DNA from: Leptogranulimonas caecicola
GTDB lineage: Bacteria > Actinomycetota > Coriobacteriia > Coriobacteriales > Atopobiaceae
Direction of reading: 5' to 3'
NCBI RefSeq assembly: GCF_023168405.1
Contig: NZ_AP025285.1
Location: 124,001 to 188,000 of the forward strand
Length of the DNA: 64,000 bases
Position numbers and translations under genes: made by a program. The first letter of the stretch is position 1. Every line of letters starts with the position of its first letter. Positions 26,128-37,687 of the stretch are shown in pieces. Below the pieces are notes generated by a model. That model had not been told where the DNA came from and did no database searches. It was given only the letters and a program-made list of their open reading frames with translations.

Positions 26128-26307
26128 CCTACTAAGTACATCCCGTCCCTGCCCACAGCCCAGACGCTCCGCGTAGTAGCAGTCGCATACCGCCTACTAA
26201 GTACATCTACTTAGTAGGCGCGAGAAACTACCTGGGGTTTTATCGCCTACTAAGTACTTTTGATTTCCCGAGGCGCCATTTTGAGCCAAAAAAGTACTTA
26301 GTAGGCG
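26128..26307. repeat. Intergenic word array F1 (CCTACTAAGTAC) with ACCTGGGGTTTTAT core
   Basis: CCTACTAAGTAC occurs at 26128-26139, 26193-26204 and 26246-26257, and its complement at 26208-26218 and 26294-26305. A perfect 13-bp hairpin lies at 26191-26220 (loop CATC). ACCTGGGGTTTTAT at 26230-26243 is identical to the core in array D. The last pair encloses GGCGCCATTTTG, comparable with the ATTTTGG segment of D. The array occupies the gap between the HTH gene and the membrane-protein gene at 26614. Confidence 0.9.
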
Positions 26308-26613
26308 AGCAGAAAGCAGAAAAAGACCAGCCAGTAGGCGAGCAGCAGAGCAGGAAACAGAGATCCTTTAGATAAGATCAGCTGGTCGGGTGATCGGCCA
26401 ATTTAAACCTCACAAAAAAGGGCGCTGACCTGCGTCAACACCCTAAAACAGAGCACACTTTTTGTCCTATAAGTCTGTTTGATTCAAGCTGGTACGCAGG
26501 CCACTGCGCCGCATAAGCAAAAGCAGCTCGTCGTGGGTCGCACCGGAAGTCCCGCACTCGCTTCGCGCAGCTATCGCGGGGCATCGTCCTGGACTCAGGC
26601 CGCGGATGCGCCA

Positions 26614-26982
26614 CTACGCCTGAGTTCCCGTACCCGCCGCGATCTCTTTGCCCATCTGCGCGAAGGCCACGAAGCACAGGATCATCTCCACCACCACGAA
26701 CATGAAGTACATGAACATCATCACGATGGCCACCGCGTAAAGAATGCCTGCGGTCAGCGCGGCCCAACGCTTGTTAAGCCCCCAGCCGATCCAGTTAAAA
26801 ACTACCGCCAGCCCCGTGAGCGCCGCGTGCGGCATGATCATCATCATTGCAATGGCCGTACCCGCGTCGGCCGCCGAATTCCCCGTGCTCACCGGCGCCG
26901 CCGCCATATAGCTCACCAGGTAGATCAGGTAGGCGCTGCCGAGAATTGCCGCCACCAAGAGCAGCACGTTTCGCTTCTTCAT
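26614..26982 (-). CDS. Small membrane protein
   Basis: 122 residues; ATG 26982 follows AAAGGAAGC. Hydrophobic segments near residues 5-27, 40-62, 70-92 and 90-110 give three or four helices, with a methionine-rich stretch (A-M-M-M-I-M). The general layout is like the 180-residue protein at 13120 but without its acidic tail. No family recognised. It is divergent from the lipoprotein gene at 27172. Confidence 0.65.
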   Translation of the reverse strand: MKKRNVLLLVAAILGSAYLIYLVSYMAAAPVSTGNSAADAGTAIAMMMIMPHAALTGLAVVFNWIGWGLNKRWAALTAGILYAVAIVMMFMYFMFVVVEMILCFVAFAQMGKEIAAGTGTQA

Positions 26983-27171
26983 GAGAGCTTCCTTTCCTTG
27001 GAACCTAGAAACTCTCGCACCCTACCATCTGCCATAAGGGTTTTCATTAGCACCCAGCTAATGCAGCCACCTGGACCCCTTCCTAGAATGCAAGAAGACT
27101 GAAATTTCCCTAAAAGTGATGGGGTGACCTCGTCAAACGCTGCGGATCGCCCCATCGGTAAGGAGCGCGCT

Positions 27172-27684
27172 ATGACTCTTGCAACAAAACTGGGTGCGGT
27201 GGCCTGTGCTTCTCTGCTCGTTCTCTCGCTGGGCGCCTGCGGAAGCAGCTCAAACTCTGATTCCAACAGCGCCGACACTAGCAGCGACGCCTCCCAAGAG
27301 CAGCAGGCCCAGCAGGCCGAACCCGCCCAAGACTCCCCCTACCAGGTGACCATCGACAACGCTCAGGTGGTCAAGGCCTACGACGACGCCAACGCCATCT
27401 GCCTCACCTTCACCTTCACCAACAACTCCGATGAGGCCCAGGCCTTCGGCACCGCCACCAGCGTCACCGTCTACCAAGACGGCGTCCAGCAGGACACCGC
27501 CATCCCCGCCGACAGCCCCGCCAACTACGGTAACGTCCTTAACAAAGTGAAGCCCGGAGCATCCATCACTGTCGATAGCGTTTACGCCCTGGCCAACACC
27601 ACGTCTCCCGTGGAAGTGGAGGTCACCGAGCTCTTCGATCTCGACCAAACCGTCCTTGCCGAGAAAACCTTCAACCTTTCCTAG
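27172..27684 (+). CDS. Lipoprotein, DUF5067-like
   Basis: 170 residues; ATG 27172 follows TAAGGAGCG. The signal peptide ends in a lipobox (L-S-L-G-A-C) with the lipidated cysteine near residue 24. A Ser/Asp/Gln-rich spacer follows, and the C-terminal domain (about 58-170) has the immunoglobulin-like pattern of DUF5067 proteins (Y-D-D-A-N-A-I-C-L-T-F-T-F-T-N-N-S, then V-K-P-G-A-S-I-T-V). Anchored to the outer face of the membrane; function unknown. The last codons contain a TGCCGAGAA copy, and a strong terminator follows. Confidence 0.82.
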   Translation: MTLATKLGAVACASLLVLSLGACGSSSNSDSNSADTSSDASQEQQAQQAEPAQDSPYQVTIDNAQVVKAYDDANAICLTFTFTNNSDEAQAFGTATSVTVYQDGVQQDTAIPADSPANYGNVLNKVKPGASITVDSVYALANTTSPVEVEVTELFDLDQTVLAEKTFNLS

Positions 27685-27720
27685 GAACCTCTCCCTCGTC
27701 CCTAGGATCCCATTAGCTTG

Positions 27721-27757
27721 CAGCCCCGCTGGTCCTCCCGCCAGCGGGGCTGTTTTT
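27721..27757 (+). terminator. Rho-independent terminator after the lipoprotein gene
   Basis: Perfect 12-bp stem CAGCCCCGCTGG (27721-27732) with 27741-27752, then five T. The T run leads directly into TTCTCGGCA (27756-27764). Confidence 0.95.
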
Positions 27758-27847
27758 CTCGGCAGCAGTGTTATGTGGGCGATAACGGTAAGAATGGACG
27801 TCCCCTATGGACGCGTGCCATCTGTGGATACCTGCCTATTGGCCTCT

Positions 27848-27963
27848 GCCTACTAAGTACTTTTTTGCGCGAAATATGGCAGTCTACCGACTATTTGTAC
27901 TTAGTAGACAGCAAAAGCCCAGGTCGTTAGATTCGCCTACTATGCACATCTACTTAGTAGGCG
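27848..27963. repeat. Intergenic word array F2 (same word as F1)
   Basis: GCCTACTAAGTAC at 27848-27860, GTACTTAGTAG at 27898-27908 and a near-perfect hairpin at 27934-27963 (CGCCTACTA, ATGCACATCT, TAGTAGGCG). It uses the word of F1 1.6 kb away, and the two arrays bracket the small membrane-protein and lipoprotein genes. It lies about 130 bp before metY. Confidence 0.88.
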
Positions 27964-28094
27964 ACGAAGCCGGAATCCAAGGCTGTTGTCGTTGGGTAAC
28001 CATGGGGTCCGGAGGAGCAATCTGCGTCCCTTGAGGTGGTAGGGTGAAAGTCTGCTGATAATCTCCCGCCGCCCTGCCCTAAAGGAGGCAACCC

Positions 28095-29366
28095 ATGGAC
28101 GTCCACACCCAGTGCATTCACGCGGGCTACCACGCATCCAACGGCCAGCCGCGCACGCTGCCCATCGCGCTGTCCACCACCTTCCCCTACGATTCCTGCG
28201 AGGAGGTGGCAGCGCTCTTCGACCTGTCGGAGAACGGCTTTTTCTACTCGCGCATCGGCAATCCCACCTGCGACGCCACCGAGCAAAAGATCGCTGCTCT
28301 CGAAGACGGAGTGGGCGCCATGCTCACCAGCTCCGGGCAGGCGGCCAACCTCATCGCGGTCCTCAATCTGGCCCAAGCCGGCGATTCCATCGTGGCCTCC
28401 AGCGCCATTTACGGCGGCACGGTGAATCTTTTCTCGGTCACGCTCAAGCGCTTTGGCATCGAGACCGTCTATGTGAGCCCTCGCGCCACCAAAGAGGAGA
28501 TCCTGGCCGCCATCCAGCCCAACACCAAGGCGGTCTTTGGCGAGACGGTGGCAAACCCGGCGTTAGACGTGTTAGACATCGAGACCTTCGCCGCCGCAGC
28601 CCACGAGGCAGGTGTGCCCCTCATCGTGGACAACACCTTCCCCACGCCGGTGCTCTGCCGCCCCTTCGAGTGGGGCGCCGACATCGTGACCCACTCCACC
28701 ACCAAATACATCGACGGCCATGCCATGACGGTGGGTGGCGTCATCGTGGACTCCGGAAAATTCAATTGGGCCGCATCTGGGCGCTTCCCCGAATTCTGCG
28801 AGCCCGACGAGTCCTACCACGGCGTCGTCTACACCCGCGACTTTGGCGATGCCGCCTACATCGTCAAGGCCCGCGTGCAGCTCATGCGCGACCTGGGCTG
28901 TTATCCGCCAGCCACCAACGCCTTCATCCTCAACGAGACCCTGGAGACCCTGCCCCTGCGCATGGCCCAGCATGGCAAGAACGCGCTGGCGGTGGCCCAG
29001 TGGCTCCAGGCTCGTCCTGAGGTGGCCTCGGTCAACTATCCCGGCCTTTCCTCCAGCCCCGATCGCGACCTTGCCGAGAAGTACCTTCCCAACGGCTGCT
29101 GCGGCGTCATTTCCTTTGTGATCAAAGGCGGTCGTGACCGTGCGGCGGCCTTCCTGGACGCTCTCAAGCTGGCCCGCATCGAGGTCCATGTGGCCGACTC
29201 CCAAACCTGCGTCCTGCATCCCGCCAGCTCCACCCATCGCCAGCTTACCGACGAGCAGCTGGCTGCCGCTGGGGTCGAGCCTGGTTTGGTGCGCCTTTCC
29301 TGCGGCCTCGAGTCTGCCGACGACATCATCGCCGACCTCGCCCAAGCCCTGGACTCCCTGGCCTAA
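28095..29366 (+). CDS. metY: O-acetylhomoserine sulfhydrylase (Cys/Met metabolism PLP enzyme)
   Basis: 423 residues of the cystathionine-gamma-synthase-like fold. PLP sites are visible: Y-S-R-I-G-N-P-T near 50, S-S-G-Q-A near 78, V-D-N-T-F near 175 and the Schiff-base lysine in T-H-S-T-T-K-Y near 203. The length and the C-terminal pattern (V-R-L-S-C-G-L-E) fit O-acetylhomoserine aminocarboxypropyltransferase, which makes homocysteine from O-acetylhomoserine and sulfide. The acetyl-type MetA at 1101 would give the substrate, so the pair suggests direct sulfhydrylation. A methionine gamma-lyase role is the main alternative. Start ATG 28095 has AAAGGAGG upstream. I could not recognise a SAM riboswitch in its leader. 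Confidence 0.88.
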   Translation: MDVHTQCIHAGYHASNGQPRTLPIALSTTFPYDSCEEVAALFDLSENGFFYSRIGNPTCDATEQKIAALEDGVGAMLTSSGQAANLIAVLNLAQAGDSIVASSAIYGGTVNLFSVTLKRFGIETVYVSPRATKEEILAAIQPNTKAVFGETVANPALDVLDIETFAAAAHEAGVPLIVDNTFPTPVLCRPFEWGADIVTHSTTKYIDGHAMTVGGVIVDSGKFNWAASGRFPEFCEPDESYHGVVYTRDFGDAAYIVKARVQLMRDLGCYPPATNAFILNETLETLPLRMAQHGKNALAVAQWLQARPEVASVNYPGLSSSPDRDLAEKYLPNGCCGVISFVIKGGRDRAAAFLDALKLARIEVHVADSQTCVLHPASSTHRQLTDEQLAAAGVEPGLVRLSCGLESADDIIADLAQALDSLA

Positions 29367-29477
29367 CCGCGCCCGGCTGCCTGGTCGCCCCCGCCTACAT
29401 TTCCTTGTCTGGTCGTGCCTCGTGGCAGCAAGCCACGCGCTTTATAGCGCCACCTCCAGCGTTGTGTGCGCAAAGAA

Positions 29478-29514
29478 AAGGCCTTCGGCGCCCAAGAGGG
29501 CGGCCGAAGGCCTT
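29478..29514 (-). terminator. Terminator between metY and ferredoxin genes
   Basis: Perfect 12-bp stem AAGGCCTTCGGC (29478-29489) with 29503-29514. The T-rich tract (TTTTCTTT) lies on the minus-strand side, so it best serves the ferredoxin gene, though it may block both directions. Confidence 0.85.
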
Positions 29515-29538
29515 GTGCGTGAGATGGAAGAAGAGGAA

Positions 29539-29727
29539 CTAGTCCTCGACGATCTCGGTGATGGCGCCGGTGGGGCAGTTGTCGAGGCACTGACCGCAAG
29601 CGATGCAGTTCTCCTCGTTAGCCACTACCGCGGACTCGTCGCCGAGCTCCAGGGTGTCAGTGGGGCATACGTCAACGCACACGCCGCAGCAGATGCACTC
29701 ATCGGCATCGATAACAGGATGGGCCAT
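29539..29727 (-). CDS. 2[4Fe-4S] ferredoxin
   Basis: 62 residues with two C-x2-C-x2-C-x3-C-P clusters (C-I-C-C-G-V-C-V-D-V-C-P near 11-22 and C-I-A-C-G-Q-C-L-D-N-C-P near 41-52). Note the extra cysteine in the first cluster (C-I-C-C). Small soluble electron carrier, a plausible partner for the [FeFe] hydrogenase at 21608, although not in its operon. Start ATG 29727 follows GGAGACATC; longer frames add unrelated leader. Acidic tail (E-I-V-E-D). Confidence 0.92.
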   Translation of the reverse strand: MAHPVIDADECICCGVCVDVCPTDTLELGDESAVVANEENCIACGQCLDNCPTGAITEIVED

Positions 29728-30444
29728 GATGTCTCCATTCGTAGAGGGACGCCCCGCGCGGGGGCGCGAAGCTTCGTTGTTTGTGAATATACCAATCCTC
29801 TCCAAGAATGCAAGAACAACTTCTGGACTTTTTTGCAATCCCCTTGAGGTCTCTAACGCAGCCCCACTAGCTGGGCAAACTGGCAAAATACCCCTAGTTT
29901 AATGGGGTTAACATTTTTGGTTTAACGCGTACGGGAACGGGCTTTGCACAATGTTGCAATCATAGGCTGGAATGCGGCATGACAGCGGCTGGTCGCGTCG
30001 CAGGCATGGGCTCCATGCGCAGCCGAGAGGGCGGTAGCAAGACCCCCTATTACACAATTCTCAAATCAACAGAGGCTCTCAGAGGAGTCGTGAAATTCAC
30101 CCAAAACGGGTGAATTCAAGGGGGTGGCGCGGGGGTTTCTGGACAAGGAGAGGTCTTTTAAAATACCCCATTTATCCTGGGGAGATAGGGATGGCGTGGA
30201 GGGTTTGCATCGGGCAGAGGCTATGTGTTTGCGCCAGGACACATCGGTGATAAGGAAACCGAGGCGTACGAGCTTCCCCGACGCTAAGTTGTGGAGGTTT
30301 AGGAAATCTATAGCGAACACACTTAGATAATGTGTAGTATGTTCACCAAAGGATATAAGCCTCACCGTGCGGAGGGCTCGCCACCATGGTTCGCCACCGC
30401 AGCAGTAACTCCGCCATGAGGCAGTTATGAAAGGAAGACCAGGT
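29728..30444. other. Gene-free region before dnaK
   Basis: About 700 bp without a supported gene. It contains the ferredoxin promoter side, GGGGTTAACATTTTTGGTTT near 29905 with an ACCCC/GGGGT inverted repeat (29891-29911), and an inverted repeat AATTCACCC/GGGTGAATT (near 30092-30115). A low-GC stretch 30290-30350 (including CACACTTAGATAATGTGTAG) probably holds the heat-shock promoter. A canonical HAIR (CTTGAG-N-CTCAAG) site for HspR is not seen. Confidence 0.45.
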
Positions 30445-32337
<1,893 letters not shown>

Positions 32338-32357
32338 TCTACGAGCGTGAACTCAAG

Positions 32358-32387
32358 GTGTCCGGAGCGCTCCAACGTTCCGGACAC
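32358..32387 (+). promoter_or_regulatory. Intercistronic hairpin dnaK-grpE
   Basis: Stem GTGTCCGGA with its complement (32358-32366 and 32379-32387). No T run follows, so it is more likely an mRNA-stabilising or attenuating structure than a full terminator. Confidence 0.6.
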
Positions 32388-32409
32388 GCCTTATGAAGGA
32401 GGCGAAATC

Positions 32410-33069
32410 ATGGACGATACCCAAGAAGAGCTCGATCCTCAGATGGTCGAGGCTGCCATTCGCGCCGGCGAGCAAGCCGCGCAAGAAGACTTCGCCCGTG
32501 ATGCCGAGCGCGCTCGTTCTGAACGCGACGAGCTGGCTGCTTCTTTGGCCAAGGCAGAAGAAGAAGCCGAGAAGGCCCGCACTGAGGCGGCGGATGCTGC
32601 CGCTCGCCTGGCTCGCCTGCAGGCCGATTGGGACAACTACCGCAAGCGCACGGCCCAAGAGCGTGTGGCCGAGCGCGAGCGTGCGACAGAGAAGCTGGTA
32701 GAGGCGCTGCTGCCCGCCATCGACGATCTGGAGCGCGCAGTGGAACATGCGCAAGGCATCGAGGACAGCCAGATTCAAGAGATGGCCGCCGGCGTCGCCA
32801 ACGTGCACACCAAGATCTTGGGTGTGCTGGAGCGCGAGGGCGTCGAGGTCATCGACCGCCCCGGTGAGGCGTTTGATCCTCTCCGCGAGCAAGCAGTAGG
32901 TCAGGTGCAAGACGCTGAGGCCTACAACGACTCGGTGGCACAGGTGCTGCGCCGTGGTTATACCATGGGCGGCAAGGTCATCCGCCCTGCCATGGTCTCT
33001 GTGACCGTGGGCGGTCCCAAGCGTCCGGCTCCTGAGGATGCGGATCAGGCACCTGAGGCTTCCAACTAG
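32410..33069 (+). CDS. grpE: Nucleotide-exchange factor GrpE
   Basis: 219 residues from ATG 32410 (AAGGAGG upstream). The long N-terminal helix (about 20-95, rich in Ala, Glu and Arg) forms the coiled-coil dimer. The conserved C-terminal beta-domain signature is V-L-R-R-G-Y-T-M-G-G-K-V-I-R-P-A near residue 182. It releases ADP from DnaK. The second gene of the operon, 72 bp after dnaK. The Pro/Ala/Asp tail is usual for actinobacterial GrpE. Confidence 0.95.
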   Translation: MDDTQEELDPQMVEAAIRAGEQAAQEDFARDAERARSERDELAASLAKAEEEAEKARTEAADAAARLARLQADWDNYRKRTAQERVAERERATEKLVEALLPAIDDLERAVEHAQGIEDSQIQEMAAGVANVHTKILGVLEREGVEVIDRPGEAFDPLREQAVGQVQDAEAYNDSVAQVLRRGYTMGGKVIRPAMVSVTVGGPKRPAPEDADQAPEASN

Positions 33070-33139
33070 GAACGCTTCGCCACGTTGGGCTTCTGCTCCT
33101 AGCGGGTATGAGCCTTCATGAACTGGCAGTGGGAAACCT

Positions 33140-33176
33140 GCGCGCCCTGGGCCTCATGTCACGGCCTGGGGCGCGC
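33140..33176 (+). promoter_or_regulatory. Intercistronic hairpin grpE-dnaJ
   Basis: Strong 14-bp GC-rich stem (33140-33153 with 33163-33176, one T-G wobble pair), followed by GTTTCTC. It may act as a partial terminator that lowers dnaJ output. Confidence 0.7.
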
Positions 33177-33219
33177 GTTTCTCTGTACAAATAACCCCAT
33201 GAAAGGGGGTGTGGCCGCG

Positions 33220-34179
33220 ATGCCTAAAAAGAACTTCTATGACGTCTTGGGCGTCTCTCGCGATGCGAGTCAAGACGAGATTAAGAAGAGCTTTCGCAAG
33301 CTGGCCCAAAAGTATCACCCCGACGCCGGCGGCGATGAGGACAAGTTCAAAGAGATCTCCGAGGCCTATGAGACCTTGTCGGATCCTGCCAAGCGCAAAG
33401 AGTACGACCAGGTGCTGATGTTTGGCGGCATCCCTGGCGCAGACTTTGGCGGCGACGGTGGTCGCGGAAGAGCCTACACCTATAGCTCGGCCGATGGCTT
33501 TGACTTCTCGGACATCTTCAGCGGCTTTGGCGGCGGTGCCGCCTCTGACGGCGCCGGCTTTGACTTCTCGTCCATCTTCGGCGGAGGCCAGCCGCGCTCT
33601 CAAAAGGGCGGCGACCTCACCATGTCCATCGATGTGACTTTCGATGAGGCGCTGGAGGGAGCTCAGCGCAAGGTGACCTACCGTGTGCCTTCCACTGGCG
33701 AGGAGCAAGCCCTCACCGTCAAGATTCCTGCAGGCGCTGTCAACGGCGGCAAGCTGCGCTACCGCAAGCGCGGCGAGTACGGCCGCAACGGCGGCGAGCG
33801 CGGCGATCTGGTAATCACCACCCGCGTCGAGGAGCATCCGCTCTTCAAGCGCGACGGGGCCGATGTGCGCATGGACGTCCCCATCTCCATTTACGAGGCG
33901 GCGCTCGGCGCCACCATCGAGATTCCCACGCCCGAGGGCAAAGTAGTGCGCCTCAAGGTGCCCAAGGGCACCCAAGACGGCAAGACCTTCCGCTTCAAGG
34001 ACCTGGGCGCCCCCAACGTCAAGAAGAAGGGCGCCAAGGGCGCGCTTTACGTCACCGTCAAGGTAGAAGTGCCCACGCGCCTTACCAAGGAAGAGCGTGC
34101 CGGCCTCGAGCAGGCTATGGAAAACGATCATCACGATTGGCGCCGCGACATCGAGCGCTTGGTTAAAAAGAACAGCTAA
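33220..34179 (+). CDS. dnaJ: DnaJ-family co-chaperone without zinc finger (CbpA-like)
   Basis: 319 residues from ATG 33220 (AAAGGGGGTG upstream). J-domain residues 1-66 with the H-P-D motif (K-Y-H-P-D near 32). A Gly/Phe-rich stretch follows ([12 protein letters not shown]). The two C-terminal beta-sandwich domains are present, but the four C-x-x-C-x-G-x-G zinc repeats of classical DnaJ are absent, so it is of the CbpA/DnaJ2 type. Many Actinobacteria carry such a protein at this position (family knowledge). It delivers substrates to DnaK and stimulates its ATPase. Confidence 0.93.
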   Translation: MPKKNFYDVLGVSRDASQDEIKKSFRKLAQKYHPDAGGDEDKFKEISEAYETLSDPAKRKEYDQVLMFGGIPGADFGGDGGRGRAYTYSSADGFDFSDIFSGFGGGAASDGAGFDFSSIFGGGQPRSQKGGDLTMSIDVTFDEALEGAQRKVTYRVPSTGEEQALTVKIPAGAVNGGKLRYRKRGEYGRNGGERGDLVITTRVEEHPLFKRDGADVRMDVPISIYEAALGATIEIPTPEGKVVRLKVPKGTQDGKTFRFKDLGAPNVKKKGAKGALYVTVKVEVPTRLTKEERAGLEQAMENDHHDWRRDIERLVKKNS

Positions 34180-34202
34180 CAGATAGCTGAGAGGAGGATG
34201 CC

Positions 34203-34637
34203 ATGGACAGTCCAGAGGTTGGACGTGCCAACCGCACTAAACCTCTCTACATGATCTCTGTGGCGGCAGAGCTCTGCGGCATGCATCCGCAGACCCTCCG
34301 CGTCTACGAGCAAAAAGGCCTGGTGAACCCCGGTCGCTCTCGGGGAAACACCCGTCTCTACAGCCAGGCAGACATCGAGCGGCTTCATCTTATCGGTCGC
34401 TTGACCGACGAGGGCATCAACCTCGCTGGCGTAGTGCGGATTTTGGACATGAGCGAGCGCGCAGAAGAGCGCGACGCAGAGATCGACGAGCTGCGCGCAA
34501 GGATACGTGAGCTGGAGAATCAGGTCCACGAATACCGCACCCGCGTGCGCATCACCGCTCTTGCCCCCTATGACGGCAAGAGTCCCGAAGCGGTGTTGCG
34601 CGGTTTTCTTCAAGGAAACACGACTGACCAACCATAA
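34203..34637 (+). CDS. hspR: Heat-shock repressor HspR (MerR family)
   Basis: 144 residues; GAGGAGG precedes the ATG. The N-terminal winged helix is typical of MerR/HspR: Y-M-I-S-V-A-A-E-L-C-G-M-H-P-Q-T-L-R near residues 15-32, then the second helix R-L-T-D-E-G-I-N-L-A-G-V. The C-terminal half is a coiled coil (E-R-A-E-E-R-D-A-E-I-D-E-L). Known HspR proteins repress the dnaK operon and clpB with DnaK as co-repressor. Its place between dnaJ and clpB fits autoregulation, although a clear HAIR operator was not found. Confidence 0.93.
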   Translation: MDSPEVGRANRTKPLYMISVAAELCGMHPQTLRVYEQKGLVNPGRSRGNTRLYSQADIERLHLIGRLTDEGINLAGVVRILDMSERAEERDAEIDELRARIRELENQVHEYRTRVRITALAPYDGKSPEAVLRGFLQGNTTDQP

Positions 34638-34701
34638 AACCCCGCATCGAGGGGCATAGACCTCTATCGATGCTGTCTCTTTGCAAGAATGGAGGTACTC
34701 C

Positions 34702-37365
34702 ATGAACGTTAACAAGCTTGCCGTTACGGCAGCCGAGGCCCTGCAAACCGCATTGGGCATTGCCACCGACGTAGATGCGAGCGCCTGTGAACCTGTCCAC
34801 TTACTCAAGGCCCTCTTGGCCTCGGGCGAGCGCAACCTGGACTCGATCATCGAGAAGGTGGGGGCCGACCCTCGCGCTGTGGAGCATCAGGCAGATGATG
34901 CCATCGCCAAGCAACCCAAGATCTCTGGCGACTCCCTGTCACAGATGGGCCTTTCTCGGGAGTTGGTCAAGGTCTTTGACGCTGCCGAGAAGCTCGCCAC
35001 CAAGATGGGTGACTCCTACGTCACTACCGAGCATCTGCTGATCGCCCTGTCGGAAGACAAGTCTGACGCCGGTTCGATCCTGCGCGGCGACGGCCTTACC
35101 GCCACGCGCATTCAGGAGGTCTACGAGAACCTGCGCGGCGACGAGCACGTGACCAGCGCCGACGCCAAGCCAGAGTTCGAGGCTCTGGAGCGCTACGGCC
35201 GCAACGTGTGCGAGCTGGCACGCATGGGCAAGCTGGACCCGGTCATCGGCCGCGTGGAGGAGATCCGCCGCACCATTCAGGTGCTCTCCCGTCGCACCAA
35301 GAACAACCCGGTGCTCATCGGCGAGCCTGGCGTAGGCAAGACCGCCATCGTGGAGGGCCTGGCCGAGCGCATCGTGGCCGGCGACGTGCCCTCGACTTTG
35401 AAGGACAAGGACATCGTCGAGCTGGACATGAGTGCCCTGGTAGCGGGCGCCAAGTACCGCGGCGAGTTCGAAGAGCGCTTGAAGAGCGTGGTCAAAGAGG
35501 TGCAAAAGTCCAACGGCCAGGTGATCCTCTTCATCGACGAGCTCCACACCATCGTGGGCGCCGGCGGCGGCGAGGGCTCCATGGACGCCGGCAACATCTT
35601 GAAGCCGGCGCTGGCCCGCGGCGAGTTGCGTGCCATCGGCGCCACCACGCTGGACGAGTACCGCAAGTACATCGAGAAGGACGCCGCTCTGGCCCGCCGC
35701 TTCCAAACCGTCATGGTGAGCGAGCCCACGGTGGAAGACACCATCTCCATCCTGCGCGGCCTCAAGGAGAAGTACGAGATGCACCACGGCGTGCGCATCA
35801 CCGACGCCGCCCTAGTCTCTGCTGCAGACCTCTCCAACCGCTACATCTCCGACCGCTTCCTGCCCGATAAGGCCATCGACCTGGTGGACGAGGCTGCCAG
35901 CCGCCTGCGCATGGAGCTGGACTCCATGCCCGCCGAGATCGACGCCATGGATCGCCAGATGACCCAGATGCAAATCGAGGAGCAGGCCCTCATGAAAGAG
36001 GAAGACGCCGCTTCCAAGGATCGCCTGGAGCAGCTGCGCCGCGAGATGGCTCTCATGCGCGAGAAGCTGGACGGCGTGAAGGCTTCCTGGCAAAACGAGA
36101 AGAGTGCCATCGACCGCGTCCAAGACCTCAAGCGCCAAATCGACGAGGCCAAGAACGAGGAGGAGCGCGCCACCCGTTCGGGCGATTTGGCCCGCGCCTC
36201 TGAGATTCGCTATGCCACCATCCCCGACCTCCAGCGCCAGTACGACGAGGCCGAGAAGCTCCTCATGGACAAAGAGGACGACGGCATGCTCAAGGAGGAG
36301 GTCACCACCGGTGAGATCGCCGACGTGGTCTCCAGCTGGACCGGCGTCCCTGTGACCAAAATGATGCAGGGCGAGATGGACAAACTCAAGAATCTGGAAG
36401 AGGAGCTTCACAAGCGCGTCATCGGCCAAGAGGACGCCGTGCGGGCCGTCGCCTCTGCCGTGCGCCGCAGCCGCGCGGGCCTCGCAGACCCCGACCGTCC
36501 TCTGGGCAGCTTCTTCTTCCTTGGCCCCACCGGCGTAGGCAAGACCGAGCTGGCCAAGGCCCTGGCAGAGTATCTGTTCGACGACGAGCGTGCCCTTATC
36601 CGCATCGACATGTCCGAGTACATGGAGAAGTTCTCCGTCCAGCGCCTCATCGGCGCCCCTCCAGGATATGTGGGCTATGACGAGGGCGGCCAGCTCACCG
36701 AGGCTGTGCGCCGCCATCCTTACAGCGTCATCTTGCTGGACGAGATGGAGAAGGCTCACCCGGACGTCTTCAACATCTTGCTCCAGGTGCTCGACGACGG
36801 CCGCCTCACCGACGGCCAGGGACGCATCGTGTCCTTCAAGAACACTATCATCATCATGACCTCCAACGTGGGTTCCCAGTTCATCGCCTCCGCCCAGGCC
36901 ATCGCAAACCCCGAGGAAGTCACCGAGCAGGTCAACGAGGCTCTGCGCGCTACCTTCAAGCCGGAGTTCTTGAACCGCATCGACGACGTGGTGGTCTTCC
37001 ACGCCCTCATGCTGGACGACATCGAGAAGATCGTGGACATCCAGCTCAAGGGAGTGCGCGAGCGCCTGCGCCGCCAGCGCCTGAAGCTGCAGCTCACCCC
37101 TGCCGCCGTGCAGGCTCTGGCTCTGGAAGGCCTGGATCCCGTCTACGGCGCCCGCCCCTTGAAGCGCCTCATCCAGCGCCAGGTGGTGGACAACGTGGCT
37201 TCCCTCATTCTGGACGGCCGCGTGCGCGAGGGCGACACCGTCGAGGTGGACGTGGACGACAAGCAGGGCTTCTATGCTCGCCTCGCCGTCGCCAGCCTTA
37301 AGGAGACCCAGGAAGACTACGAAGAGGTCGAGCCCATCGAGCCCGACGACGTCCAAGAGGACTAG
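34702..37365 (+). CDS. clpB: Disaggregase ClpB
   Basis: 887 residues from ATG 34702 (GGAGG upstream). The order is: N-domain (1-150), first AAA domain with Walker A G-E-P-G-V-G-K-T near 208 and Walker B I-L-F-I-D-E-L near 276, a coiled-coil middle domain (about 405-530), second AAA domain with G-P-T-G-V-G-K-T near 608 and V-I-L-L-D-E near 677, then a C-terminal domain with an acidic tail. It resolubilises protein aggregates with DnaK in an ATP-driven hexamer. The last gene of the operon, followed by a terminator. Confidence 0.97.
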   Translation: MNVNKLAVTAAEALQTALGIATDVDASACEPVHLLKALLASGERNLDSIIEKVGADPRAVEHQADDAIAKQPKISGDSLSQMGLSRELVKVFDAAEKLATKMGDSYVTTEHLLIALSEDKSDAGSILRGDGLTATRIQEVYENLRGDEHVTSADAKPEFEALERYGRNVCELARMGKLDPVIGRVEEIRRTIQVLSRRTKNNPVLIGEPGVGKTAIVEGLAERIVAGDVPSTLKDKDIVELDMSALVAGAKYRGEFEERLKSVVKEVQKSNGQVILFIDELHTIVGAGGGEGSMDAGNILKPALARGELRAIGATTLDEYRKYIEKDAALARRFQTVMVSEPTVEDTISILRGLKEKYEMHHGVRITDAALVSAADLSNRYISDRFLPDKAIDLVDEAASRLRMELDSMPAEIDAMDRQMTQMQIEEQALMKEEDAASKDRLEQLRREMALMREKLDGVKASWQNEKSAIDRVQDLKRQIDEAKNEEERATRSGDLARASEIRYATIPDLQRQYDEAEKLLMDKEDDGMLKEEVTTGEIADVVSSWTGVPVTKMMQGEMDKLKNLEEELHKRVIGQEDAVRAVASAVRRSRAGLADPDRPLGSFFFLGPTGVGKTELAKALAEYLFDDERALIRIDMSEYMEKFSVQRLIGAPPGYVGYDEGGQLTEAVRRHPYSVILLDEMEKAHPDVFNILLQVLDDGRLTDGQGRIVSFKNTIIIMTSNVGSQFIASAQAIANPEEVTEQVNEALRATFKPEFLNRIDDVVVFHALMLDDIEKIVDIQLKGVRERLRRQRLKLQLTPAAVQALALEGLDPVYGARPLKRLIQRQVVDNVASLILDGRVREGDTVEVDVDDKQGFYARLAVASLKETQEDYEEVEPIEPDDVQED

Positions 37366-37420
37366 CGCTTCCCGCCAGCCCTCCTCGCGATCAAAATCGC
37401 GCAGGAAAGGCGGCAAGGGC

Positions 37421-37498
37421 TTCTCGGCAGCTTAAAAATGCCGAGAAACACACCCATAGGCACCCTGTTCTCCTCACGGAGGACGGGGTGCTTTTTTT
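37421..37498 (+). terminator. Inverted TTCTCGGCA pair and terminator after clpB
   Basis: TTCTCGGCA (37421-37429) and TGCCGAGAA (37439-37447) form a perfect 9-bp hairpin with a 9-base loop. Directly after is a G/C-rich stem with wobble pairs (37460-37473 with 37478-37491) and seven T. The second is the classic terminator; the first looks like an inverted uptake-type motif. Confidence 0.88.
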
Positions 37499-37687
37499 GG
37501 GATGAGACTAACGATGATGAGTTGGTAGTTCGTGCGGTAGAGTGCGGGCATAGGCGCGAGGTCTATCGTTCGAAGTGCGAGGGATAGCCTCTCCATATCT
37601 CAAAAAGCCGTTGCGGGTAGAATTGCGTCGTAGATGTATCCGGGGTGTCGCTCAAGCGACGTGGCCCCTCCACTCCAAGGAGACTGC

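Noticed and set aside
26128-26307. A CRISPR array
   Set aside because: Repeats are short, palindromic and in both orientations with unequal spacing, and there are no cas genes nearby.
27964-28094. A SAM riboswitch upstream of metY
   Set aside because: I could not match the conserved SAM-I core or a terminator; the leader is short and unremarkable.
35812-37416. A 534-codon minus-strand frame opposite clpB
   Set aside because: Antisense shadow of clpB with Leu/Val/His-rich low-information sequence and no start signal.
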